57,678 nucleotides of DNA from NCBI GenBank assembly GCA_009602735.1, contig WELA01000598.1, positions 52,538 through 110,215 on the forward strand. Reading direction: 5' to 3'. Under the pieces are notes generated by a model. That model was not told the origin of the DNA, searched no databases, and saw only the letters and a list, made by a program, of their open reading frames with translations. The first letter of the stretch is position 1; every line of letters starts with the position of its first letter. The stretch is from Mesotaenium endlicherianum (Eukaryota; Streptophyta; Zygnematophyceae; Zygnematales; Mesotaeniaceae). Shown piece by piece: positions 10,761 to 21,347 of the stretch. The position numbers and the translations under genes are program-made.

Positions 10761-11802
10761 AATCTTCTCAAAAGCTTGCTGCTCCTGGTCACCCTATAGC
10801 CACTTATCCTGCTTCTAACATGTCCGTGAGCGGTGCACACACCTTGGCAAATCCTTCAATGAAACGTCGATACTAATTCGCCATGCCGAGGAAACTTCTG
10901 AGTTGATGAATATCAGCAAGTACTGGCCAATCTCTGACTGCTTGCACCTTCTTCTGCTCCACCTTGACTCCTTCAACTCACACTATGTGCCCAAGAAACT
11001 CGACCTCCTTAAGACAGAGGTCGCACTTGCTCATCTTCCCATACAGCTTCTGATCTCTCAAGACCTCCAACACCTTCCTCAGATGCTCCACATGCTCTTC
11101 CAAGGTCTTCGAATAGATTAGGATGTCGTCCAAAAATACCACCACAAATTGGTCCAAGTAGGGTCTGAATATACTATTCATGAGTCCCATGAATGTAGCA
11201 GGTGCATTAGTCAATCCAAAAGGCATGACTGTAAACTCGAATAAGCCATAACGAGTCATGAAGGCAGTCTTCTGAACGTCTCCTTCCACAATCCGTACCT
11301 GGTGATAGTCACTCCTCAAATCGATCTTCAAGAAATACTTCGTCCCGACAAGCCTGTCAATTAACTCGTCCACTCATGGAAGTGGATACCTGTTCTTGAT
11401 CGTGATCTTGTTTAGCGCCCGGTAGTTGACACACATCCTCATAGTCCCATCCTTCTTCTTCACAAATAAGATTGGCGCTGCAAATGGAGACTCGCTGGGT
11501 CGGATGAATCCATTTTCCAATAACTCTGTCAACTGCTTCTTCAACTCATCCAACTCCGCAAATGATTGTCGGTAGGCGGGTCTCACTGGCGGCTTGCTCC
11601 CTGGTTCCAACTCGATCTTGTGCTCCATAGCTCTCTGTGGAGGTAATCTTGCAGGTTGCTCCTCAGAAATATCGCACTTGAACTCCTCCAACAGCGCCTT
11701 CATTTGGGCAGGCATCTCAGCAGGCTTCTTCTCTTGAGCAGTTGGGCTTTGATCCTTCTGAGCAAGTGAAATGAATCGACTTACCAAATAGGCGATTAAC
11801 AA
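10761..11802 (-). pseudogene. Reverse transcriptase with nonsense mutations
   Basis: The frame carries [21 protein letters not shown] and [12 protein letters not shown] (fingers), [15 protein letters not shown] (first catalytic Asp), [14 protein letters not shown], and [12 protein letters not shown] (the DD catalytic pair). A TGA at 11376-11374 lies where the family has the Arg of PLPRIDEL, so CGA to TGA is likely. A second TGA follows LGHIV at about 10980, and a TAG interrupts the thumb region (MAN-stop-YRRF) near 10870. The catalytic residues are intact but the protein is not. Confidence 0.9.
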
Positions 11803-11814
11803 TTAATAAAGATC

Positions 11815-12475
11815 TTTATATCAGCAAGTAATCTTCTATGGATTTTCCGTTAACTAATTAAACGGTTAAGGACAACACACTAGCAGTGAACAATACTCGT
11901 AAATCAAATGCGAGTAAACTAGCATCAATAATGCAATCAGTAAACTCATACATAAGCAAGGTTAGAAGACAGTGCGTATCAATGGCTTCTCGCCTTGGAT
12001 TCAGTTCTCTCTCAGTCAACTGTACAAGAGAGTTGGCCTCGTTTCCGAATGCCGAACTCGAGAGCCATGCCTAGCATATGTACATGGAATGAGTTTACTG
12101 TTCAACGGTCAGTGCAATGGCACCGCCTACCCGGGAGTTAACCACGTTGGTAGGACCTCGGTTAACCAAATCCACCGCCATCTCCCATCATCCCGAATCG
12201 TCATCCATCATAGGGATGTAATCTGGCCATTCATCTAGCATACCACACATAGATGCATATCGAGGCAATTCGCTACTACCGAGTACGGAAGTCAGCTGGC
12301 TGTCAAAGAATGTGTCAGCAAGCTGACTTAAGCTGACTTCAGCCTGCTGCATCCGGCTGAGTCATTAAACTGATACTAAATATATAAAGTCCAGCAGACT
12401 GACTATTATCTAAAGTTCAGCAGGCTGAACTTAATTTACTATTATATTTAAATGAATATTATATCTACTAATATA
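11815..12475. mobile_element. Non-coding insertion between protease and reverse transcriptase
   Basis: The coding signal stops at about 12480 (FDPLA) and resumes at about 11800 (YLVSRF). The 650-odd bases between them have AT-rich ends and no coding motif. They carry repeated CAGCAGGCTGA/CAGCAGACTGA and GCTGACTT words near 12320-12430, often seen in LTR-like DNA. A nested solo LTR or short element is likely. I could not fix its termini or a target duplication. Confidence 0.45.
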
Positions 12476-12479
12476 CTGA

Positions 12480-13215
12480 TTCATTACAGCAAGGGGATCA
12501 AACACCACTACTTGCTCCTCCGGCGATGTACATTTGCCCAGGCTGTTAGGATTCACGCTTGCTCCATCTGATGACCTGGCCAGGGCCACCGAAGCAAGGT
12601 ACATCTCCTTCACCTGATTCGTCGCAGGCTCGACAAAAGACAGTTACTTGTGGTCGTATCTACCTCCACCTGTTTCGCTGTCTCCATTGGACCATCACGC
12701 CCTTGGACCTTCACTTGTCCTGTGCTCCAGTGCACTTGAGGGTTGGCTCTCCTCAGCCATGGTCGCCCCAATATTACCTCATGGTAACCTAACTCTGCTT
12801 GCTCCATAACTTCCTTACTTCGGTGCCCCGCTACTTCCACGTGGATAGCTTCCGTAGGTGCACCACACTTGAGTCTCTGCCCATTCGCCAAAATTGCCTC
12901 TTTAGGCTCATAATGCTTCTGCACAGGGATTCGCCACTCTTTCACCAGCTTCTTGTGCACAAAACTTGCACTTGTGCCACTGTCGACCATACACTTCGCC
13001 TTGTTGCCGTCGACTACTCCTTCCACAATGATAGGCTTGTCAACGTCTCGTCCTTTGCTTCTCGGCAAGATCCTGGGGATAACCTCCTTGTGAGTTTCCT
13101 TCTTCATGCCAGTAGACACCCCGGAACGACTTACTGGCGTCCTCCTTTTTCCTGTTGTTGAGGTTGCTTCGCCTTCACACGACAGTTTCGAGCCAGATGT
13201 CCAAGCTTGCCACAA
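12480..13215 (-). pseudogene. Retropepsin-type aspartic protease and linker to RT
   Basis: The active-site triplet lies in CMVDSGTSASFV, with Asp at 12984-12982. It is preceded by KPIIVEGVVDG and followed downstream by GYHEVILGRPWLRR, the ILGxxWL pattern of retroviral-type proteases. The frame shifts near 12612. The linker then reads LARSSDGASVNPNSLG and SPEEQVVVFDPLA in another frame. A near-identical linker survives in the second element at 37.8-37.9 kb. Confidence 0.85.
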
Positions 13216-14144
13216 TCATAGCAGCTCTCGGCTTGTAATTCTGTTGCCTGCGCTAAGTCCGGACAAGTCCCAACTCCATAGGTACTGGACCTTGACCACT
13301 TGTGCTTGGCGCTTGAGAACCAAGCTGTCGATGTCCTCCAAAGTTGTGGCTGTCCCACTGCCTCTAACTATACTCCACCGCGTTGACCCTTGTTGCCAAT
13401 GCCATCATTTCTTCAAGACTGGTAGGGTCCTTGAGCGCCACTTCCTTGGCCACAGTTGGCTTAAGTCCCCTCTTGAACTTGTCCATCATCTCTGATTCGT
13501 GCATGGATGGACATTGAAACACCAGCTCGTTGAAGAGCAGAACATACTCCTGAACGCTTCCTCGTTGACAAAGGCGCACCAATAGATCTCGAGCGGTAGC
13601 CTCAAGCGCAATAGGCTGTCAAGCCATCAAAAAGCTCATCAATGGTAGCAAGAACTCCAGACAGCTGCTCCTCTTGCTCATACCAAGCTCTGGCACTCTT
13701 CTTCAGCAAGGTAACAACAAAGGCAACTTGCTTGTTGGGCGTGAGCGCGGAATACTCCATAAACTTCTTCACTCCAAAAATCCATTGATGAACAGACGGC
13801 GATCCACGCCCCCCCGTATACACTTCAGGGTTAGGCGCACGCACTCCCGATGCGGGTGGAATAACTGATTGCACCACTGGTTGAAAATGGTTAGGTGGTA
13901 TAGTAGGTGCAGGTGCCGAACTCGTCGAAGCAGCGTTTCCAACCACAGCTCGCACCATGCTCTCCACCTCCTGGCGCATATTTTGTTGAAACTGTGTGTA
14001 GACTTCTCCTCCAATTGCGTTTGCCATTTGCCTCAACATCGCCTGCATCTCTTGTTGCTCCCTTGACAAAGGCGGTGCCGTCTGCTCCACGCGCTCAACA
14101 TGCTCGACATGTTTGCCTCCTTCAGTTGCCGACTGCGACTCCAT
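13131..14144 (-). pseudogene. gag: capsid region and CCHC zinc knuckle
   Basis: The start codon at 14144-14142 opens a 180-codon frame that includes YTGGRGSPSVHQWIFGVKKF and KKSARAWYEQ, typical of retrotransposon gag. A frameshift near 13610 continues into LLVRLCQRGSVQEYVLLFNE and LKPTVAKEVALKDPTSLEEM. A TAG at 13366-13364 and another frameshift near 13300 follow. The knuckle CYDCGKLGHLARNC (13223-13182) has all four ligands of CX2CX4HX4C. Confidence 0.9.
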
Positions 14145-14164
14145 AATATAATATGCAAACTAGC

Positions 14165-14181
14165 CCAGCTCCGATGCCAAA
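14165..14181 (-). other. Primer binding site of the chromovirus
   Basis: Just inside the 5' LTR the element-strand sequence is TTTGGCATCGGAGCTGG. TGGCATCGGAGC resembles the initiator tRNA-Met complementary site TGGTATCAGAGC and the TGGTATCGGAGC of the second element. Confidence 0.7.
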
Positions 14182-14927
14182 TGAAAGGGGCAAGGTGCCC
14201 TAGTGGAAGCGTAATGACTCACGAGGAACAAAATTAGTTGCAATCATACTAAAGAGTGCAGCAACATATCACTAAGAAAACTTAGGAAAATTACTCAGCA
14301 TTTCGAGTATGAAGAAACTGCTCACAAATGGAAAAGGATGAAAGGTCTCATCATTACAAATCTGTAGAAATTTACAGAAGTGAAAACTGATCTGTAACGA
14401 AGAAGTTATGCCTATTTATAGTTTTTCTACGACGGCCGATCGTCCCTAGGAGGGAGGGCCGCTTAGCAAAGGAAATTTCTGAGTGTTCGTCAAATCGTCC
14501 CTTTCCGAATATTTGTGAGTATGCCAGATCAGCCTGATCTGACGTCGGGTCGATTTGACGTCCACATACATGCATCAACATTTCTAGAATATATTAACTT
14601 AGGCGCGCTAGGCTAGTCCGAAACTTCTAGGTAAATAGACCTAGTCGGCACTTTGCATCAGCCGAAATTACGTGAAGGTTCGAATTCACTCTAACGGACC
14701 AGATCGCTCGACGTTGTTGGTCAATCCGACGGTCGCGCTCACCGCGAATTAAGGACAGGTGCCGACCAACCTTAAAACTAATTAAACTTCCAAAATTCAT
14801 AACTATCTCAATACTTAACCAAATTTGACACACTTTATATCAAAATGACCACACTCTACAATTATATGACCTTAAAACATGTATCTAAATGACTCAAAAA
14901 TGCACTTTACAATTCTATGACCTTACA
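14182..14927 (-). repeat. 5' LTR of the chromovirus (element orientation)
   Basis: The 746-bp LTR pairs with 8086-8844 and ends at CA, next to the right-hand ATGCT duplication. Confidence 0.95.
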
Positions 14928-16200
14928 ATGCTGGTCTAGTTGGGCCTCTCGCCCTTAACCACGCTTATTAGCTCTTCACTGCAAGCTTAGACTTTCTCAA
15001 TTCTTCAATGAACGTTTTCTTACTCAAAGTGTGTATTGATCCGAGATACTGTAGGTAATTAGGAGAATATTTCTAAATACGCCTAAAATAGCTCAGATCT
15101 TTACACTTAGGAATATATTTTCTTAATTACCTACAATGTAGCTCAGATCGTTACAAAGTGCTATTAGACTTTGGAGCGGGACTCACCATTTTATATGCTC
15201 GTCGCATGCTTGGGTGTTCGTTCCAATTATGCTTTACAATCTCCTAGCAAATCTAATCTGCAAGCTCTAACTTTGCGAGGGGTTCAATCCTCCTTGGAGA
15301 AATTCTAAACTGGCAAAAGCAAAAGAATCTCCAAGCATCGGTAGAAGCGTGGCTTCTCAAGCTCCTTCTGGCTTTGGGAACGCCTTTGTCCTTCACGCCC
15401 TTTCTTTCCTCTTTTTTCCTTCTTCCTTCTTCTTGGAAATGAAAATAAGAATGAAATTAAAATGTGCACTGCTCGTGCTTTGCTCACGCTCATGCATGCA
15501 CGAACCTAAAACAATGCTTAGGCCAAACTTAATTCAAGTCAACGATCATTTATGTGCTACCTCGTAAAGGTTGTGTATGACTGCTTGTCATCTCAGCTCG
15601 TGACAATGCTTTCCTGGCCGTCAATACGGCCCACTATATCGTGGCAGCCTGCCGTGGCAATCCTGCTAATGGACCATATGCACCTCAGCACTGCATGACT
15701 TGGCACGTGCTTGCATTGCCATCCCAAGCCTCGCCATTCCCCATCCAATCCACAGTGTTGAGGCTACTCTTAACTTGTCGTCTTCACTCTGCACGTGTTG
15801 CCAAGTCAGCTTGGCTTGGTCGATTGGAGTCAACAATCTCTGTGCCATACTTAGACTCGCCGTGATTTCCGCCACGCGTACCAAACCCTCATTTGTTGTA
15901 ATCGCGACATAAACGCAACAACATAAATTTGGAGCTGTAAATTAGCCCTCGAAGTCATACATGTTGTGCCTAACCCCGTCAAGATCGGGGCACGTGTGTT
16001 GATCTCCAACACGGGTGTCATCAACCCGGTTGACTTGTCGGTGGACCTTCGCAGTTCGCACGTGGGTTGTCATCTCCAAAGACCAAATTTTGCACGTGTG
16101 TCAGTGGCAGGTTGCATCAGGCTGACCATCCGTTGGTCATCCTCCACTAGCACAAGCCAGTTTAGAGTTAGAGTCTCTTAGTGTTTTCGACACCAAGTGC
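14928..16200. repeat. Direct repeat copy A (right part, split by the chromovirus)
   Basis: The sequence from ATGCTGGTCTAGTTGGGCC onward matches ATGCTGGTATAACTGAGCC at 16466 and continues in parallel. Shared pieces include the CTCTTCACT segment, CACCATTTTATATGCTC against CACCATTTTATGTGCTC, the tail with AGAAGCGTGGCTTC against AGAAGCGTGTCTTG, and a distal block CCGTGATTTCCGCCACGCGT against CCGTGACTTCCGTCACGCGT. No gene was seen. The copies are clearly diverged and the end of copy A is approximate. Confidence 0.65.
15032..15155. mobile_element. 124-bp hairpin (MITE-like) insertion
   Basis: It starts TGTATTGATCCGAGATACTG and ends CAATGTAGCTCAGATCGTTACA. The two ends are imperfect inverted repeats of about 50 bp sharing TGTAGGTAATTA. 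AAGTG flanks both sides (15027-15031 and 15156-15160). Direct repeat copy B lacks it (TACTCTTGCAAAGTGCAATT), which gives the empty site. Internal words AGATCTGAGCTATTTTAGGC (reverse complement) also occur at the start of the solo-LTR-like element at 5328. Confidence 0.7.
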
Positions 16201-16384
16201 TCTCTCCTAATTCTTGTTTCATAAGTTATCAATTTTTGCAAAATGTTTTTTACTCCTCAATTCTTCTTACAGTAGGACATAAGTGTCTACTTTCATACAG
16301 GCTTTCGCCCTTGTCGAATGGAGTTTCGTGGACCACAATCTAGTTTGCAAAAATCTTGTCTGGCAGATCGAACAAGAACCATAT

Positions 16385-17245
16385 GAATTCAAAGAAAATT
16401 CCATAAAGGCTTTTACGTAACTTTTAGTAGTCACAGTTTACAAGACTTTGAATCCTACAGCACCTATGCTGGTATAACTGAGCCTTTTGCTCTTAGCCAC
16501 GTCTTTCAATTTAGGGTTTAGGGTTTAGGGTTTAGGATTTAGGGTTTGCAGGGTGGACTTTTCAATTCTTTATTGAGAGTTTTTTCTTGCTAGTCCTACT
16601 CTTGCAAAGTGCAATTAGGCATCCGAGACTTTTGAGAAGTTAGAAACTAATGCACATATCACCATTTTATGTGCTCTTCACTCGCTCGTGGTGTTTGTCC
16701 AAATCCTGCACTAAAATCTTCAAACATATCCTATCCGCGAGCTTCTTGCAAGCTTCTCTATCCTTCAAGCAAGTTGTCCCTTCTTGGAAACTCCTAAATT
16801 CTAACTTACTATAGTATAATGCGTGAGAACAGAGTAAAGATCTTCAAGCGTCGGCAGAAGCGTGTCTTGAACACATCTTGATGGGGTCAGCCTTGCAACT
16901 AAATGTTTGTCAATTCTTGGACATTGGGGTTGACCAGGTTCTGTGAGTAGTCACACCTCACGTGTGGCTGTCTTGACTGTCGTCCAAGGCTGAATCTGTA
17001 CATGTCAGCAGGTTTGGTCGGCGGGTCAGCGTTGACCGGTTGTACCTCAGTCCTCCGTGACTTCCGTCACGCGTGTCGCGCTATCCCAAAGTTAGCAGTC
17101 GCGACATGAATTCATGAGTTACATTGAGCTGCACGGGTTTATGTTGAGCTGACTGCGATCAAGTACGGATGTGATTCTTATCACTTTCTCCTGCCGCTAC
17201 ATTTGGCTCCTGGTCGTAGGAGTGTCGCGGGCCACTATTTTTCCG
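16385..17245. repeat. Direct repeat copy B (uninterrupted)
   Basis: Partner of copy A, about 1.5 kb downstream of it in the same orientation. It contains the intact ATGCT target at 16466-16470 that the chromovirus duplicated in copy A, and it lacks the 124-bp hairpin. It has a TTTAGGG tract that copy A lacks at the corresponding place. No coding motif was seen. Confidence 0.6.
16510..16547 (+). repeat. Interstitial telomere-like TTTAGGG tract
   Basis: Five head-to-tail units (four TTTAGGG and one TTTAGGA) are followed by TTT. The unit is the plant and green-algal telomere repeat. It sits inside a repeat block, not at a chromosome end. Confidence 0.85.
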
Positions 17246-17922
17246 TTTCTTCGCTGCCGCATGTGACTCAACATTGTATGAGACTGCTTTGCACGGCTTT
17301 GCAGTATTATTAGGCCAATGACGGCTTTTCCACACTTAACCCCGAAAGCTGGACAGTAGTGGACGGCACGATGTCATGTGTGTAAATTTGGCGCCAAGCA
17401 ACGCCAAGCATCTTGAAGGATTGTAAGGTATCCGAGCATACTCGAGGGCTGAGCGAGATGCTTGCCTTCGATCAGTATCAGATCGGCGTCTCCGATTGCC
17501 TACAAACAACCACAACTGTCACCAGACTACTCTTCGCTGGATCAAACTGCATCCCCAACCACTCTTCCGCCAACGGACTGAAGTGACCAAGAAGATCGAG
17601 TCGGGTTTGATTGCGAGATGGACCAGTGCTAATATGCTTCAGTGGCCGGCAAGCGCCGCTTGTCAAATTACCAAACAGTGGGCTGCTGTTCCAGTCCGTT
17701 GTGTACAGCAGTGTTTAGCGTGCACAGAGCGGACTGCAACTGAGGTAGAAAGACATTGCACCAGAGACCGAGTGAGTCAGAAGACCGTCGCAGGTGACGC
17801 TAGAGTCTGTGAATTAGTAGCCGATTCATCAGCCCCGCAAAAACAAATTTGACAAGATTGTCACTAAGAGTATTCTGTTTGAGCTAGTTAACTGTGAATC
17901 AACTCTACAGGTAGTGTACAAC
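17246..17922. other. 5' flank of the OTU gene
   Basis: A plus-strand frame covers 17496-17852 but shows no recognisable domain. TCTACAG at 17904-17910 could be a splice acceptor just before the start codon, so a 5' untranslated exon is possible. Confidence 0.35.
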
Positions 17923-20900
17923 ATGGGAAGATCACAATGGGAAGGCCTCAATGTATCACAAGAGACTTTGCTTTTGACGGAATCCGAAGATCATAGTGAA
18001 GGAAGTAGTGTACCCGCTTCGAGTAGATGTGGACTTGCTTCTCTGCTGGATAATGATGCTTCAGAGATTGAGCGCAGGACCAGCTGCAAATCAGCAGTTT
18101 TTAGTTCCTCGAGCAAGGATGAAGATATGTGCAGCAGAGAAAGCGAGCAACCTTGCAGTCCAACATCCGTCTTGGATCCACCAGATTGGGCTAGTGTGCC
18201 GGGTCTAGAAGCTTCTCAACTTAGAGCGTTGATGAGTGTAGCCACTAAGGGTATTCTTTGGAAGCACCCTGTGAGGACAGAGACAGCTTTCTACACATTG
18301 CACCACGGAGGAGACGTAGAAGCAGATGGCAATTGCCTTTTCACTGCACTTCAGTGCCAACTTCAGATGCCTGGTGGATCAGAAGAGATTAGGAAGACCT
18401 CAGTCCGACAATTTATTGAAGACTACCACTCCGGTGTTCTTCCAAAAGAAAGTACAGATCAGCTTATTAAGAACCTGTACACCCCGGACTTAACGTCTGG
18501 TTGGGGTGTGCACATTGTCCAGGAAGTAAAGATGCTACTGAAAAAAGATGGCAGGGAGGCATTGTCAGCTGCTCTGGAAGAGTTGATCCAATGTGGTATG
18601 AGCAGGTATGAATCCGGATGGGGTTTCTCTATTCAGTTTCTTTACCTTTTATATACTGCATGTGACCTACCCATACACGATTCATCAACGCACAAACCTG
18701 TAGTAAATGAAACAAAAAAGAGAATACCAGTCCTTCAGCTCCAAGAGTTATGCAGTCCTCCCAGAACATGGTCCTGCACATTAAAGTAGTAAATGCCATG
18801 ATAGGCTGGTTCACACAAATCAGCACTCACATTGTCCAGCTGGCATACTATAGCCCAACCACATCCACGTTAGCCTTGTGATTCATGACTGTCACCTAGA
18901 AGAGTATCGATTGCAATTACTGGGGGCATGTATATAGTAATGTACTGGGCGTGCAGTGGGGTGGGTTATAGGGGTAGAAGCAGCTATCACCTGAAACAGG
19001 GTATAGATTCCACATGAGTTGTTAAAAGCAGCACCTGGCGGCCCCCCATTAATGTGAGTGCAAGGCTGACCAGCTGGCAAGTCAAATGTAAGTCCATCAC
19101 TGGGGCTGGTCTGGATATGTAGCTCGTTCTCTGGAGCTGCATGGAGAAGTGTGTGGAATCTGTACTTAGTGTGCAAAAAGGTGCCAGTGACAACAACATC
19201 ATATATTTAATTTGGTCATTGTTGTGCTCTACTGTTGGACTCTGAATTGCCACCCAAAATTTTCTTAGCCGCCCTAAGGGTGCCACTTGCCTCTATCAGG
19301 CAGTCATTCCATTACTGGCAGCCTTGGACAACATGGCGAGTTCGAGGGCAATGCCGTGCTACAATTTGGATTTCTTCACATATCTTCCATGAAGTGGTGA
19401 CAGAATTCATTGCCGTATTCAGCAATGACTTCAAATTTGTGGCAGGGATCACCCCAAGGCCTGCCCTCCAACAATACATCATTCGAAAGGGAATCTGTCA
19501 CTTTAGCAATTCTCACACTTGGCATCTTCTGGCTCCAGGCAAACCAGTGTGTCCAAGCTGGTCAAATGATGGTGGCCCAGGTGTGGCTGGCATGGGAATT
19601 CCGCCTCCTTTTCTCTGCTCTCATCCAGAACTAGACATAATCGGGTCAGGCACAGGCTTGACCAGTAAAAACACTCAACAAGAACCGAATGCTCACAGCG
19701 AGGGCTTCCAGCTGCTGGTGGGAGCGCTGAAGGCTTTTTGTTGCTTATACTCCCGTATTTCCCTTTGAGGCAGAAACTGCACTGCTTCTCTGATTCTTGC
19801 TTACCTTCTGTCTGCCTTTCCCGCCCGTCTCCTCCTGCTCCAGGGAGCTTGCGGCCGAAGTGGTCTACAAGGAGCGGTGTACAGCTGTCAACGACGGGGA
19901 GAGCTGGGCCAGCTACATGTCCGTCTCTGGGAGCCCCAGCGACGAGCACGACATCATCAGCCTGCAGTACACTGAAGAGGGACTCCTCACCATCGATGAG
20001 AACATCCAAGGGCGCGCGGCGGCCTTCGGAGACGACATCGCCATCGAGAGCCTTGCCACCGAATGCCAGCGGGAAATCTTTGTGGTACGTCTTTGCAGAG
20101 GATAGCACTGGTCTTGCTCGTGTCTTGTGACGCAAATGAGCGTGCGCTTGCTGAGATGTGGAAGCAAGGACGCATTGTCTTGCCCGTGTGTGTCTCGGCC
20201 ACGGGATGCTCTGTAAGGAGCAGACAAGCTTGTGCTAAGAGGAAGGGCGGGGTATATCTAAGTTATCACCTGTGCCTTGTACGCGTTGTGCCTGCTTTTG
20301 TCCCTGATATAAAGAACTGCAACAGGGGATGGCTGACACGTGCGTGTCTGCATGGACGCATGCATGCGCATTCACCTCCTCTTGGTCTCCTTGGCCCGTG
20401 GGCTCACTTCTTGAGGGGCACCCCCCCTCCATGGCAAGCCTTGCAGTCTTCTTCCTTCTCCTTCTCCTTCTTTTCTTTCTCCTTCTTCTTCTTCATCTTG
20501 TCCTTTGTTCTCTTTTTCTCTTCTTATTCTTTGTCTTCTTTGGGGTCATATGAGCAACAAGCTGCAACCTTAATACTATTGAGTGTGCTATCTCACGTAG
20601 TCCAAGATAGTCAAGGTTCAGGCACAAGTGTCTGAAGTGTTTTGTTCGTCTTCCGTGAATCTCTCTCTCTCTCTCTGCGAGCGTGTGCAGCTGCAGGCGC
20701 ACGGATCCGATGGCATGATGGTGGATGACAGCGACGATAACGACACCACCAACAACGACGACACCTCCGCGTCGTGTCTCTTCTTCTTGCCGCACGCCCC
20801 CCGGGGCAGCACCGCCGTCGCGCACCCGCCCCTCTTCCTCTTCATGAAAGGCACTGGTGAGTGCACCGCCTGCCTCCGCCTCGCTCCCTTCTCGTCCTCA

Positions 20901-21347
20901 CACGTCTGTTGTCTTCTTCTTCTTCTTCTTGATGCTCGAGTAATTGCTTGCATTGCACTGTCTGCCAGCTGTGCCAGTACATACTAGTCAGAGATGAGGG
21001 GGGGCCAGTGTGAGCCCAAGAGCCGGCTGAGTGCAGGCAGCTGTGATGGTGGCAAGCGCTCGCCCCTATCCCCACCCCCACATGCTGATGCTGGCAGCAC
21101 AGAGCTTCGCAGCTTCAGGAGTCCAATCTGGGTGTGCTCTGCGGTGAAAATGCAACGCGCGTGTGAGGGACGTCCATGCTGTTGTCACTTACGTGTCTTC
21201 CCGTTTGCTTGGACTGAGCATTTGTTCCACCTCTTTTTGTGCCACCTGGCAGGTTGGTGCGGTGCTGGCGGGGACCACTACGAGCCCATTACAGCTCTGC
21301 CTCGTCCCGCCAGCCAGTCTGGAGTTAAGGCTGCTGTCGTCTTGTGA
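17923..21347 (+). CDS. OTU-domain cysteine protease (deubiquitinase), four exons
   Basis: Exons 17923-18605, 19844-20084, 20691-20856 and 21253-21347 join in phase (AG|G, phase 0, G|GT), with GT-AG at every junction and a final TGA. The product is 394 residues. OTU proteases cleave ubiquitin or ubiquitin-like links. The catalytic Cys138 lies in EADGNCLFTALQ, with the family Asp at 135. His372 lies in GGDHYEPI near the C-terminus, preceded by PPLFLFMKGTG. Exon 2 carries GDDIAIESLATECQREIFV, the usual WGxxxExxALA-type helix before the core strand. Residues 1-90 are Ser/Glu-rich and probably disordered. An acidic insertion DDSDDNDTTNNDD (exon 3) splits two core strands. The first ATG (17923) was chosen; the open frame extends three codons upstream without another ATG. 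The tail after His is short. Confidence in family and exons is high; substrate is unknown. Confidence 0.9.

Larger units (their letters stand above)
8086..14927 (-). mobile_element. Chromovirus (Ty3/gypsy LTR retrotransposon), complete but mutated
   Basis: The element has two LTRs (8086-8844 and 14182-14927) and is flanked by a perfect 5-bp duplication ATGCT (8081-8085 and 14928-14932). It reads on the minus strand in the order LTR, PBS, gag with zinc knuckle, protease, reverse transcriptase, RNase H, integrase, chromodomain, PPT, LTR. That order and the C-terminal chromodomain define a chromovirus of the Ty3/gypsy group. LTR termini are TGTAAGG...CCTTTCA in element orientation. In the first 100 aligned LTR bases I count 5 differences, four of them transitions, so the insertion is not very recent. 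Gag-pol carries several frameshifts, stops and a non-coding insertion (about 11815-12475), so this copy cannot make a full polyprotein. Confidence 0.95.

Noticed and set aside
15270..15300. B-box-like GGTTCAATCC
   Set aside because: The flanking bases do not form a T-arm and no acceptor or anticodon arm is present.
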